Notes under the pieces: generated by a model
Told to the model about the DNA's origin: nothing
The model's database searches: none
Seen by the model: only the letters and a program-made list of their open reading frames with translations
Shown: piece after piece, positions 42,928 through 51,266 of the stretch
Layout of the letters: every line of letters begins with the position of its first letter
Position numbering within the stretch: the first letter of the stretch is position 1
From: Gracilibacillus caseinilyticus
GTDB taxonomy: Bacteria; Bacillota; Bacilli; Bacillales; Amphibacillaceae
DNA: 64,000 bases
Assembly: GCF_022919115.1 (NCBI RefSeq)
Contig: NZ_CP095072.1
Coordinates: forward strand, 1,240,001-1,304,000
Reading direction: 5' to 3'
Program-made: the position numbers and the translations under genes

Positions 42928-43719
42928 ATGGAGACAGAATCCTTTACTGTTAGTGAATTTGCGGCATATACCGGCGTTTCGATTCGGACCTTGCATTATT
43001 ATGAGGAAAAGGGGCTCATGAATCCCAGGCGTGATCGAACGACGGGTCACCGTACTTTTGATAAGAACGATGCCATTCGATTACATCACATTGTTACCAT
43101 GAAATTTCTCGGTCTTCCATTAAAGGAAATCAAATCGTATATACAAGCAGATAATTTAGATATACGTTTTAAGGATACGTTACAGCTTCAAGAGGCTAAG
43201 CTAAAAGAGGAAAGAGAAAGGATCGACATCGCATTGGAAGCCATTCAACGAACTACCTATCTGATGGAGCAGGAGCAGGAAATTAACAGTCATCTGTTAT
43301 TTAGTTTAATATCAGGGATGCAATCAGAGAAACAGCAGAAAGAAATGGCTAAGCCGATTATGAAGGATGACATATTGTCGAAGCTTTTTGATGCTACGAT
43401 AACGGAGAAGATGGAATGGGAGCGGAAGCTGCTTCAATTTTTCAAAGAGGTGAAGTGTTTGTCTGGTAAGCCTGCTGACGATCCTGAAGTAGAGGCGATG
43501 CTCGAGTATTTTATTAACTACCTGCTGGAAAAGTTAGATCTGCAAAGCTATCAGGAATTAGAACAAATCTTTAAGATGGATCTTGGGCAAAAAGAGAATC
43601 AAGCGAAAATCGATCAATACCTAGACGAGATGGATAAACTGTTCTATATTCCATTAACGAAGAAAGAAGAAGCCTGGTTAGGAAATGTCATAGAACAATA
43701 TAATAATAGAGAATCATAA
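42928..43719 (+). CDS. MerR-family transcriptional regulator (TipA/BltR-type)
   Basis: A 263-aa protein: N-terminal winged HTH (F-T-V-S-E-F-A-A-Y-T-G-V-S-I-R-T-L-H-Y-Y-E-E-K-G-L-M-N-P), a second helix pair (L-K-E-I-K-S-Y-I), the dimerising coiled coil (~75-120), and a ~140-residue effector-binding helical domain of TipAS-like appearance. It likely binds a hydrophobic drug and switches on the promoter just upstream and the exporter gene that follows 14 bp later. ATG 42928 (AAGGGG 8 nt upstream) is preferred over GTG 42925. Confidence 0.9.
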   Translation: METESFTVSEFAAYTGVSIRTLHYYEEKGLMNPRRDRTTGHRTFDKNDAIRLHHIVTMKFLGLPLKEIKSYIQADNLDIRFKDTLQLQEAKLKEERERIDIALEAIQRTTYLMEQEQEINSHLLFSLISGMQSEKQQKEMAKPIMKDDILSKLFDATITEKMEWERKLLQFFKEVKCLSGKPADDPEVEAMLEYFINYLLEKLDLQSYQELEQIFKMDLGQKENQAKIDQYLDEMDKLFYIPLTKKEEAWLGNVIEQYNNRES

Positions 43720-43733
43720 GGAGATATTCATTT

Positions 43734-45461
43734 ATGAAAAATCAATCGGTCAAAGCTTTTCTACAGCTAATGTTTTCATTAAAGTTACCAAAGTTTATTT
43801 TAATTCTCGGTTTAGCAGGCAGTGTGCTAACCACCCTGGTCGGTTTAACGATTCCCTTGCTGACAAGAGAATTAGTCGATGGCTTCTCGTTTGCCTCGAT
43901 CAGTATCGGCTTTATTGCCATCATTGTCGGCATATTTATTTTACATGCATTGGTGGATGGCTTATCTGCCTATGCGCTCGCTTATGTAGGGCAGAAGGTA
44001 GTAGCTGGCTTGCGTGAAGTGATTTGGACGAAGCTGATTCGTTTACCTGTCCGGTATTTTGACCAGCAGCCGAGCGGCGAGTCCGTCAGTCGTGTTATAA
44101 ATGATACCGGTATTGTCAAAAACCTTGTGTCACAGCATTTTCCACAGTTTATATCTGGCTTGATTTCGATTATAGGTGCGGTCATAATTTTGTTTATTAT
44201 GGATTGGCGCATGACATTAATCATGTTAGTAGCCGTTCCGATAACCGTACTGGTAATGGTGCCTCTAGGTTCCAGTATGTCTAAGGTATCCCGAAAACTG
44301 CAGGATCAGACAGCAACTTTTCAAGGGAAAATCCAGCAGACTGTCAGTGAAATTAAACTGATGAAGTCTTCAACGGCGGAAGGGATAGAGCTGGAAAAAG
44401 GGAATAAAGGTATCCTTGCTTTACTGCAAACAGGCTTGAAGGAAGCGCGCATATTTGCCGTTGTTGGACCATTTATGTACATGATTGTCATGTTTGTTAT
44501 TGTGGTGATCATAGCATATGGCGGAATTCGAGTAGAGGAAGGATCGATGTCAACTGGTTCATTGGTAGCATTCCTGCTTTATTTATTCCAAATTGTTTTT
44601 CCGATCACGACGTTCGCGATGTTCTTTACTGAACTTCAAAAAGCAAAAGGGGCGACAGGTCGCATTATCGAAATTCTCGAAGAAGATGTGGAAGAAAGTC
44701 AGCAGGGAGTGGATCGTTCTATTGAGGGTTTGCCTGTAACCTTTGAGAACGTCGATTTCTCTTATCAGGAAGGTGAACAAGTGATAAAAGGTGTTTCTTT
44801 TTCCGCTGCTTCGGGAGAAATGATTGCCTTTGCAGGGCCTAGTGGTGGAGGAAAAACAACCGTCTTCGGCTTAATTGAGCGTTACTATAACCCTACGAAA
44901 GGTCAGATAGTAGTTGGAGATCAGTCGATCGCTTCCTTATCGATGCGCTCCTGGCGTTCACAGCTCGGTTATGTATCTCAAGAGAGTTCGATGATGTCTG
45001 GGACGGTGCGTGAGAACTTAACCTATGGCTTGGAGAATGCAGATAAGGTAACCAATGAAGCGCTTTGGCAAGTTGCTAAAATGGCATATGCCGAGCAATT
45101 TATTAAAGGGCTCCCGAAAGGATTAGATACTGAGGTGGGCGAAAGAGGGACAAAGCTGTCAGGTGGACAACGCCAGAGAATTAATATCGCACGCGCCTTC
45201 TTGCGTAATCCGAAGCTGTTATTACTGGACGAGGCAACAGCAAGCTTGGACAGCCAATCAGAACAAGTGGTACAAAAAGCTCTGCATCGTCTGATGGAAG
45301 GGAGAACAACCTTCGTTATTGCCCATCGTTTATCCACCATTGTGCATGCTGATCAAATTATTTTTATTGAGAATGGTGAGATTACCGGGAAAGGAACACA
45401 TCAGGAGCTGTTGGCGAATCACGCTTTGTATCGATCGTTTGCGGAGCAGCAGTTGACATAA
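43734..45461 (+). CDS. ABC multidrug exporter half-transporter (BmrA/LmrA-like)
   Basis: A 575-aa fused membrane-ATPase half-transporter that should work as a homodimer. Six N-terminal helices (residues ~20-300) are followed by the ATPase domain with Walker A GPSGGGKTT (K374), signature LSGGQRQR (from L475), Walker B L-L-L-L-D-E-A-T-A-S-L-D and the switch H (V-I-A-H-R-L-S-T-I). Intracellular loop motifs such as R-L-P-V-R-Y-F-D and S-G-E-S-V-S-R-V-I-N-D-T are of the BmrA/LmrA class. AAGGAGATATT precedes the ATG. Co-transcribed with the MerR gene, so expression is probably drug-inducible. Confidence 0.93.
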   Translation: MKNQSVKAFLQLMFSLKLPKFILILGLAGSVLTTLVGLTIPLLTRELVDGFSFASISIGFIAIIVGIFILHALVDGLSAYALAYVGQKVVAGLREVIWTKLIRLPVRYFDQQPSGESVSRVINDTGIVKNLVSQHFPQFISGLISIIGAVIILFIMDWRMTLIMLVAVPITVLVMVPLGSSMSKVSRKLQDQTATFQGKIQQTVSEIKLMKSSTAEGIELEKGNKGILALLQTGLKEARIFAVVGPFMYMIVMFVIVVIIAYGGIRVEEGSMSTGSLVAFLLYLFQIVFPITTFAMFFTELQKAKGATGRIIEILEEDVEESQQGVDRSIEGLPVTFENVDFSYQEGEQVIKGVSFSAASGEMIAFAGPSGGGKTTVFGLIERYYNPTKGQIVVGDQSIASLSMRSWRSQLGYVSQESSMMSGTVRENLTYGLENADKVTNEALWQVAKMAYAEQFIKGLPKGLDTEVGERGTKLSGGQRQRINIARAFLRNPKLLLLDEATASLDSQSEQVVQKALHRLMEGRTTFVIAHRLSTIVHADQIIFIENGEITGKGTHQELLANHALYRSFAEQQLT

Positions 45462-45602
45462 GGAACAGTGATTTACTTTACGAATGCATGGGAACTGTAT
45501 TTTTGGAAGTTTTTATCATGAATTTGTATATGTCACTTATAAGCTTTTACAATTACTAGTGCAGGATTATTTTTAATAGATACTTTAAAGGGGATAAAAA
45601 AA

Positions 45603-46130
45603 GTGGAGGCAAAGGATGAGATTACGGTTGCTGGAACGTTAACGTATGAAGATTTCAAAAGACATAATAGTTATCATAGGAGAAAATTTCTGTTCATTTA
45701 TTTTGCTTTGGTCTTTTTATTTTTTGTTTTTTACTGGGCTAGTGCTATTTCAGGTAGTTGGATAATGGTGTACCCGATTGCTATGATCTTATCGCTCGTA
45801 ACATTAGGTGTAATAATGCTGATGGCTATTCCTTTATTGAATAGGAAGGTTCGTAAAGAGTTCAAAACGGACCAGTTAATTCAGATAGAAAGCAGTTATG
45901 TCATAAATAATGAAGGAATACACCAGAAAGTAAGAAGATCCAATACTTTATATGAGTGGAGTGATATATATGTAGTAAAAGAAAATTATGATATGTTTCG
46001 ATTGTATATTTCTAAAAACAAGGCAATCATCTTACCCAATAGTTTCTTTACTTCAATGGATGAAATAGACATGTTAAGAACGCTAATTAAAGAAAATCTA
46101 GACTCAAAAAAAGTTAAAATAAAATCGTGA
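45603..46130 (+). CDS. YcxB-like membrane protein
   Basis: A 175-aa protein with a short charged N-terminus, two membrane helices (~32-50 and 55-82) and a C-terminal ~85-residue domain with the YcxB pattern (I-N-N-E-G-I-H-Q-K-V-R-R-S-N-T-L-Y-E-W-S-D-I-Y-V-V-K-E-N; A-I-I-L-P-N-S-F-F). This domain follows a PH-like strand pattern. Function unknown. GTG start with AAAGGGG about 8 nt upstream, followed by a terminator. Confidence 0.78.
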   Translation: MEAKDEITVAGTLTYEDFKRHNSYHRRKFLFIYFALVFLFFVFYWASAISGSWIMVYPIAMILSLVTLGVIMLMAIPLLNRKVRKEFKTDQLIQIESSYVINNEGIHQKVRRSNTLYEWSDIYVVKENYDMFRLYISKNKAIILPNSFFTSMDEIDMLRTLIKENLDSKKVKIKS

Positions 46131-46165
46131 AATCAACTAAAACTAAAGCTTACTATTTAATAACC

Positions 46166-46193
46166 AAAAGACAGGTAACTCCACCTGTCTTTT
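46166..46193. terminator. Bidirectional terminator
   Basis: AAAAGACAGGT...ACCTGTCTTTT, perfect arms with A and T runs. It serves the YcxB-like gene and the converging LysM gene. Confidence 0.88.
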
Positions 46194-46207
46194 ATATATG
46201 CTAATTC

Positions 46208-47005
46208 TTAAAGCCCAATCCGTATCTGCACTAAATCTTGCATACTTCCATCCCGTGGACTACGAGTATAAACCCACAACTCTCCAGCTTCGGCAGTCGG
46301 TTGCAGATCAAAGGCAATGGCAGTGGAGAATGTTCCGTATGCTGGTGCACCTGCTGACGTTTGTATGGCTGTCTCCCTTTTTACCAGTTGGCCATTTTGA
46401 TCGACTATTTGATAGAGAATGGTTCCTTCAAATGCACGCGCAATACCTTCAAGCATCTGTCCTTCCTGAACAACGGTTCCTGGGAGCGGTTGAAATACAG
46501 CGATGTTATTGGAAGTAGGGAGAGGGATGATTAGCTGGTAGCCAGGATAAATCACGTCAGGTGAGATGCCCGGACGTTGACGATTGGCTTCAAGCAGTGT
46601 GGATAATGAAACACCAAAGCGATAAGCAATTGTATTTAACGTATCCCCGTGTTCTATGACATAAATAAGAGCGGGAACTTGAAGAACCTGATTAGGATAA
46701 ATAAGATCTGGATTCTCGACCTGATGATTGATTCCTTGGATTAAGTCAACACTTGTTGCATACCGCCTGCTAATTTGATTTAATGTTTCTCCATTGCTAA
46801 CAATGTGATTCACCTGTCTGTTGCCAGGTGTTGAGGTAACTAATAATTGACCGGGGTAAATCAGATAAGGATCTGTCACTGGTGGGTAGATCGCATTTGC
46901 TTCCACGAGTAAAGGAACAGTTCCACCTATACTGGTGGCGATGGAATATAACGTATCCCCTTGTTGAACTGTATAAATAAATGACGTCCCATTAACAATC
47001 GGCAT
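46208..47005 (-). CDS. Three LysM domains + Gmad2 domain, likely spore-surface protein
   Basis: A 265-aa protein. Three LysM repeats (about 8-57, 60-105 and 107-155), each with the Y-T-V-Q-Q-G-D-T-L-Y-S-I-A type start and a Y-P-G-Q-x-L end, bind peptidoglycan/cortex-like glycans. The C-terminal ~100 residues (FQPLPGTVVQEGQMLEGIAR..FEGTILYQIVDQNGQLV..DGSMQDLVQIRI) match the Gmad2 (spore germination immunoglobulin-like) domain. There is no signal peptide, as is usual for mother-cell-made spore proteins. GGAGGAG precedes ATG 47005; the longer frame to 47044 has no ribosome site. Confidence 0.85.
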   Translation of the reverse strand: MPIVNGTSFIYTVQQGDTLYSIATSIGGTVPLLVEANAIYPPVTDPYLIYPGQLLVTSTPGNRQVNHIVSNGETLNQISRRYATSVDLIQGINHQVENPDLIYPNQVLQVPALIYVIEHGDTLNTIAYRFGVSLSTLLEANRQRPGISPDVIYPGYQLIIPLPTSNNIAVFQPLPGTVVQEGQMLEGIARAFEGTILYQIVDQNGQLVKRETAIQTSAGAPAYGTFSTAIAFDLQPTAEAGELWVYTRSPRDGSMQDLVQIRIGL

Positions 47006-47341
47006 TACTATCACTCCTCCGTTCACTTTTTTAACCATAATCATCGTATTCGCCTAATGAGGGAGTGGTGATTAATACGCTTATCATAGCTCTATTATCA
47101 TATAGCTCAGCACGTTCGCTATTAACCCCCTAATCTATTCCAGGCTACAAATACACTAGATAGCAAGCTTTCTTACCCGTGTTTAGTTATTTGCTCTTTA
47201 TCTAAGGAACAGCTGTCATCCAATAGAGACAAATATATCAAGACATCTACCTTTTTTTAAATAGATTGGGAGCAAGTCCAATCCGAATGCTTATTTTTTA
47301 ATATAGTAAGTAGTGAAAGGTAGTGGAAAGGGGGAAAAAGC
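47006..47341. other. Divergent intergenic region before spore genes
   Basis: No gene seen. AATATAGTA at 47300-47308 resembles the SigK -10 consensus CATANNNTA and lies about 35 bp before cotW. A convincing -35 is not visible. Confidence 0.35.
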
Positions 47342-47629
47342 TTGGAAAGTATGAATAAAGAGCTGAATCAGTTATCAAAAAGCATAGCAGGATTTACTGT
47401 AAGAAATGTGTTTCAGAAGCACAATATAACAAATGATGAGTCTGTTATAAATAAACTTTCAGACGAGCAAAGAGACGAATTAAAAAATATCGCCAAAAAC
47501 TTAGACTCACTTGTTAATGATTTTGTTTCTAATAATAAACAAGAATCAGTGAAAAAAGGTGCGGAGTCTGTAGAAAGCCCTATCCGTGAATTGATGAAAA
47601 AAATCAATAAAAAGGAGAGTGGTAGATAA
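47342..47629 (+). CDS. cotW: CotW-like spore coat protein
   Basis: A 95-aa charged helical protein. The segment R-N-V-F-Q-K-H-N-I-T-N-D..L-S-D-E-Q-R-D-E-L-K-N-I-A-K-N-L closely follows the B. subtilis CotW pattern (NIFSKHGVT-D...VSDEE...LVKDL). CotW is part of the insoluble coat/crust fraction made in the mother cell. TTG start with AAGGGGG 8 nt upstream; ATG 47351 is an alternative. The stop overlaps the CotX-like start (TAATG), so the two are translationally coupled. Confidence 0.75.
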   Translation: MESMNKELNQLSKSIAGFTVRNVFQKHNITNDESVINKLSDEQRDELKNIAKNLDSLVNDFVSNNKQESVKKGAESVESPIRELMKKINKKESGR

Positions 47630-48069
47630 TGAGTAAAAAAAGAAAGCGAGAAAGAGTAATCAATGAATTTTATGGTTGTGGGGGTTCCAATAATTCCGCT
47701 GCCATCGAGAACACTGCTGAACAAAACTTCCAAAATCTCCAAGGTTCATTTGAGGTAATTGAAGTTAGAGATTCATGTGATGTGAATATCACCTCTACTG
47801 ATACGCAAGTAGCTGTATCTATTCAAGCCGCCTTACAAGTTGCAATTGCCCTTGTGGTAAACATTACAATCGCTGATAATGATCGTGCGGAACTAGTTAC
47901 ACAAGAATTATTGCAACAAGCAGAAATTAATCAAGTCAATCAGCAAAAAATCTTAATTGAAGGCTCTAAGAACGTTGAAATTAGCACGCTGGATACAGAT
48001 GTAGCTATTTCCCTACAAGTACTGTTGCAAATTCTATTGGCCCTTCTGATTCAACTAGATATCTTTTAG
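47629..48069 (+). CDS. cotX: CotX/CotV-domain spore coat (crust) protein
   Basis: A 146-aa protein. It contains two copies of the 'spore coat protein X and V' motif: V-I-E-V-R-D-S-C-D-V-N-I-T-S-T-D-T-Q-V-A-V-S-I-Q-A-A-L-Q and I-L-I-E-G-S-K-N-V-E-I-S-T-L-D-T-D-V-A-I-S-L-Q-V-L-L-Q. CotX/V/W/Y/Z proteins build the outer crust of Bacillus spores. cotY/cotZ are not next to it. GGAGAGTGG precedes the ATG and a terminator follows the stop. The very hydrophobic C-terminus (L-L-A-L-L-I-Q-L-D-I-F) is typical. Confidence 0.88.
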   Translation: MSKKRKRERVINEFYGCGGSNNSAAIENTAEQNFQNLQGSFEVIEVRDSCDVNITSTDTQVAVSIQAALQVAIALVVNITIADNDRAELVTQELLQQAEINQVNQQKILIEGSKNVEISTLDTDVAISLQVLLQILLALLIQLDIF

Positions 48070-48107
48070 AATACGGAAGCTAATTTTAAAGACATTCCTT
48101 CAGATTT

Positions 48108-48136
48108 GGCCAACTCTGTGGCAGGGTTGGCTTTTT
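48108..48136 (+). terminator. Terminator of the cotWX-like operon
   Basis: GGCCAACTCTGTGGCAGGGT continuing TGGC, then TTTTT: arms GCCAAC/GTTGGC. Confidence 0.82.
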
Positions 48137-48138
48137 AA

Positions 48139-48406
48139 TTGTTTAGGAAATTATAAAATGTTGGACTGTGGATGATTTGAAATCCTGCATCGAGCGACGT
48201 CCAGCTCCGAGCGCCAAAAACTAGGCGACTTCACGAATCGCCCTACGATAAAGAAGACTTGCCGATTGGTGATAACCAGAGGCCTAGTCGCCCTTATGCC
48301 CTTGGGCGAAAGTCATCATCGACATCACTTGCTCACCGTGATTCCTTTATCTCAGTTGATTCGTTCCAGTCGCTACGTTTTTTAACGGCGCTCTGCGCTT
48401 TTGTTC
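48139..48406. repeat. Dispersed ~0.27-kb repeat, copy 2 (full length)
   Basis: 268 bp, nearly identical to 30317-30534 but with 50 bp more between two TCGCCC direct repeats. Like copy 1 it starts directly after a terminator T run, with ATTGTTTAGGAAAT. Confidence 0.88.
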
Positions 48407-48477
48407 CTTACATAAGGAATCTGATACGCGCAAGCAATTATATGCTCGCCAATTGACTACCAGCTATCATTTTTACC

Positions 48478-48512
48478 AGATAAATCCTCAGAATGAGCCG
48501 AGGATTTATCCG
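48478..48512 (-). terminator. Hairpin after the ABC exporter operon
   Basis: GATAAATCCTC / GAGGATTTATC perfect 11-bp arms, located just past the last permease stop. No strong T run. Confidence 0.55.
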
Positions 48513-48532
48513 TGATGAATAGACTAAATATT

Positions 48533-49261
48533 TTATACAGCTTTTCGATTAAAATAAACATAGCCTCCAATGAAAAATAACAAAAAGCTTCCACCGACAA
48601 CCGTTAATAATTGATCCCATGGAACAAAAAATATATCCTTCGTACTGCCACCTACATACATCATCGAAAATGGCTGTGCCCATGGATAGAACGGGCCGAA
48701 TCGTTCTGAATTAACCGCCAGAATTGCTGGCAGTGTAAATACAACATTGACGGCAAAAGGTGCAGCGAAGCTCTTGAACCAGATTGACATCCATAATTGT
48801 AAGGCGACAAGAGGTAACGTTGCCACCCATCCGCCAAGAATACTTTTCCATAAAATATCCAGTGGAAAGGGATCGGTAAAGCCTTGGATCACTCCAACTG
48901 CATACAACGAGCCAAGATACAGCAGCTGTATGATCATAACGAGCAGCATAAGCAGAAGATATTTTGCCACGAACACTCTTCCTCTTGTTACCGGTAAGGC
49001 TAATAGTTGCTTCCAGCCTCCAGCCTGGTGCTCGTAACGGCAAATAACGCTGGCTAGTACCCCTAAAATTAATGGTAAAAATAATAAGGCATACGTCAGG
49101 TTCATCATCATGAAAGTCAGATGCCATTCATTTGGCACCCCTGCTATCTCCATATTTGCTGTTAATCCAATAAGCAATCCTACAAGCGGACCAACTAACA
49201 ATATCGATAATATGTTTGATTTTCGCAGTTTAAACCATTCCGTCTGTAACAGTGGAAGCAT
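48533..49261 (-). CDS. ABC-2 permease, LanG/NukG-like
   Basis: A 242-aa six-helix ABC-2 permease: starts LLQTEWFKLRKSN (typical 'E..K.K' start), then helices at about 17-35, 55-78, 98-124, 140-165, 170-190 and 215-236, with the amphipathic segment G-G-W-K-Q-L-L-A-L-P-V-T-R. This resembles lantibiotic-immunity permeases of the LanE/LanG (MutE/MutG) type. It works with the second permease and the ATPase encoded upstream. The start overlaps the preceding stop (TAATG). Confidence 0.85.
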   Translation of the reverse strand: MLPLLQTEWFKLRKSNILSILLVGPLVGLLIGLTANMEIAGVPNEWHLTFMMMNLTYALLFLPLILGVLASVICRYEHQAGGWKQLLALPVTRGRVFVAKYLLLMLLVMIIQLLYLGSLYAVGVIQGFTDPFPLDILWKSILGGWVATLPLVALQLWMSIWFKSFAAPFAVNVVFTLPAILAVNSERFGPFYPWAQPFSMMYVGGSTKDIFFVPWDQLLTVVGGSFLLFFIGGYVYFNRKAV

Positions 49262-49968
49262 TATTTCACGTCCCTTCTGGCAAAGTCAAGCATGCCAATC
49301 AGATATAATAAACACCCTACACCAATGCCAAGTCCTACATTAATAAGGGGCTGATCCCACTGATTTGTTAAGGAAGGCCATTTCCATATCATCCAGTCTG
49401 GCAGTGTGAAGGAGGAATAGGCAAAAATCACTCCTAAAATACCGGTTGTGATCGGAATCCCCTGATTTTGACTCACCGTTGCTATCCAAAGCTGTAACGC
49501 CAATACAGGTAAAACAGCAAAAAATGGATAGATACTATGTTTCCATATATCAACAAAAGGAATATCGCCTAAATCTAAAAACATCCCATAGGAAAGTGTG
49601 AATGCCATTAATAGTATAGATGATACGAATAACAAGCTTGATAATACAGTGAATTTTGCTAAATAGACGCTTAGCTTCGAAATGGGGAGAGCAATCAGCT
49701 GCTTCCAGGCATTTGTCTCATTTTCAATGCTTGTCATAAACGATGTCAGGATGGCAACCCCTAATACGAGCGCAAGCGGTATAAATACCGAAGTATTCAT
49801 CAGAAAGTATTGCCAATCGTCTTCACTTTGCTGTAATAAATAATCTTTTCGCACACCGTAATTCACCATTTGCAGTGCTATGACACCAAATGGACCTAAA
49901 AAAGTTAAAAACCAAAAGCCTTTCCGTTTGATTTTCAAAAACTCTACGCTTAATAATTTTTTTATCAT
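49261..49968 (-). CDS. ABC-2 permease, LanE/NukE-like
   Basis: A 235-aa six-helix permease homologous in layout to the next gene: SVEFLKIKRKG at the start, N-A-W-K-Q-L-I-A-L-P-I-S-K-L after helix 2, and six hydrophobic segments. It forms the heterodimeric channel with the 48533-49261 product. The start codon overlaps the ATPase stop by 4 bp. Confidence 0.85.
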   Translation of the reverse strand: MIKKLLSVEFLKIKRKGFWFLTFLGPFGVIALQMVNYGVRKDYLLQQSEDDWQYFLMNTSVFIPLALVLGVAILTSFMTSIENETNAWKQLIALPISKLSVYLAKFTVLSSLLFVSSILLMAFTLSYGMFLDLGDIPFVDIWKHSIYPFFAVLPVLALQLWIATVSQNQGIPITTGILGVIFAYSSFTLPDWMIWKWPSLTNQWDQPLINVGLGIGVGCLLYLIGMLDFARRDVK

Positions 49969-50876
49969 CCCGCTTGCTCCTCCCTTGTCATTTGCAGGAA
50001 GATCTCTTCGAGTGATCGTTTTTCTTCCTCTACTCGATAAATCGAGATATCCTTATGAACGAGAAAGCGTATCGCCTCCGCAACGTGTTCATCGGAGTAT
50101 TCCGATAAGAAAATAAGATCATCTTGATAGTCTGCTTTGATGCCTTTCGCAAGTAAATAGCGGCAAGCGTCCTTACTATTACTAACCTTGATGGAGATTT
50201 TTTGTTTGGCAAGCTTGCGCATTACCTCGATTGAATCCTGAAAAATCATCTTACCTTTTGTTACGATTCCAACAGTTGTTGCCATTTGGTCTATTTCGGA
50301 TAATAAGTGACTGGAAATTAACACGGTCATCCCATGCTCAGCAGGTAATTGTTTAATTAATTGACGGATTTCAATAATCCCGGATGGATCAAGCCCATTC
50401 GTCGGTTCGTCCAAGATTAGCAGCTCTGGATTATTAAGTAGGGCAGCAGCTATTCCTAAGCGTTGCTTCATTCCTAGTGAAAATCCTTTTACCTTTTTAT
50501 TAGCCACATCGGATAAACGAACAATCGCTAACACTTCTTTGATTCTCGATTTAGGTGCACCTAGAATTTTTCGCCAGGATTCTAAGTTCTCATATGCCGT
50601 TAAATGTGGATAATAGGACGGATTTTCTACTAATGATCCTACTCGTGATAAGATACTGATGCGTTCTTTTCTCAGGTCCTTTTGAAAAATTTGAACCGAT
50701 CCGGATGTTGGTTTCATCAACCCAAGGAGCATACGGATGGTCGTCGTTTTTCCTGCTCCATTTGGTCCTAGAAACCCATAAATTTCACCCTTTGGTATTT
50801 TCATATCCAAGCCTTCCACCGCTTTTTCTTTACCAAATTTCTTTGTTAAATTAGTTGTGTTTACTATATATTCCAT
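49965..50876 (-). CDS. ABC transporter ATPase, LanF/bacitracin-export type
   Basis: A 303-aa ATPase: Walker A G-P-N-G-A-G-K-T-T, Q-loop region, signature F-S-L-G-M-K-Q-R-L-G-I-A, Walker B L-L-I-L-D-E-P-T-N-G-L-D-P and switch H (S-S-H-L-L-S-E), plus a ~80-residue C-terminal domain typical of BcrA/LanF proteins. It probably drives removal of a peptide antibiotic from the membrane. ATG 50876 follows GGGAGGTGAGG; GTG 50885 lies inside that site. The promoter region has three 11-bp direct repeats, so the two-component system upstream is its likely activator. Confidence 0.9.
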   Translation of the reverse strand: MEYIVNTTNLTKKFGKEKAVEGLDMKIPKGEIYGFLGPNGAGKTTTIRMLLGLMKPTSGSVQIFQKDLRKERISILSRVGSLVENPSYYPHLTAYENLESWRKILGAPKSRIKEVLAIVRLSDVANKKVKGFSLGMKQRLGIAAALLNNPELLILDEPTNGLDPSGIIEIRQLIKQLPAEHGMTVLISSHLLSEIDQMATTVGIVTKGKMIFQDSIEVMRKLAKQKISIKVSNSKDACRYLLAKGIKADYQDDLIFLSEYSDEHVAEAIRFLVHKDISIYRVEEEKRSLEEIFLQMTREEQAG

Positions 50877-50897
50877 TATCCTCACCTCCCTATCTAT

Positions 50898-50939
50898 CTT
50901 ATATAAGGAAGGTTAAAAGCAAGTTAGGCGGAAGTTTAA
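50898..50939 (-). promoter_or_regulatory. Three 11-bp direct repeats over the ABC operon promoter (OmpR-type site)
   Basis: The minus strand reads TTAAACTTCCG, CCTAACTTGCT, TTTAACCTTCC back to back (50939-50907), then a TATAAG -10-like box (50903-50898). Direct repeats with an 11-bp period next to a promoter are the usual binding mode of OmpR/PhoB-family regulators, such as the one encoded at 52628-53296. Confidence 0.6.
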
Positions 50940-50984
50940 ATTTTGTTTAAAAAAAAGCGCTGGATAAATAATTTTAGGTAAAAT

Positions 50985-51038
50985 ATAAGCCGAACGTAAC
51001 ATGGAGTGTCAGAGAACATTCTGTTACGTTCGGCTTTC
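50985..51038 (-). terminator. Strong hairpin terminator after the sensor kinase gene
   Basis: AAGCCGAACGTAACA / TGTTACGTTCGGCTT perfect 15-bp arms. On the minus strand the stem is followed by a T/A-rich tail. It separates the two-component operon from the ABC operon. Confidence 0.75.
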
Positions 51039-51084
51039 TTATGCTGTATGTATAAACTGCGAAGTAACAGGATGTGTGCTCCTA

Positions 51085-51250
51085 AACCTTGAGACCATTT
51101 TGAAATGTTCTTAGTGTTATGATACCGCTCCGGCCAACCACTCCGCGTCCTGTGGGGCACGGCTGAAGCTAACTTTGTAAAGAAGAACGCTTCACAAAGT
51201 GGATCTTCAGCACCTGCACGTCCCACGTGAGTCTCCGCATTGAGTGTAGC
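51085..51250. repeat. Dispersed intergenic repeat, copy D (inverted)
   Basis: It contains CCGGCCAACCACTCCGCGTC (51130-51149), the exact complement of the core at 58401-58420. It also has GTGGGGCACGGCTGAAGCTA and ACTTTGTAAAG, the complement of the copy A wording. Confidence 0.75.
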
Positions 51251-51266
51251 TTTGTTATACCTCAGC

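Noticed and set aside
48533..50876. Complete lantibiotic gene cluster
   Set aside because: Only ABC genes and a two-component system are present; no precursor peptide, LanB/C/M or protease gene is visible, so this is a resistance-type module.
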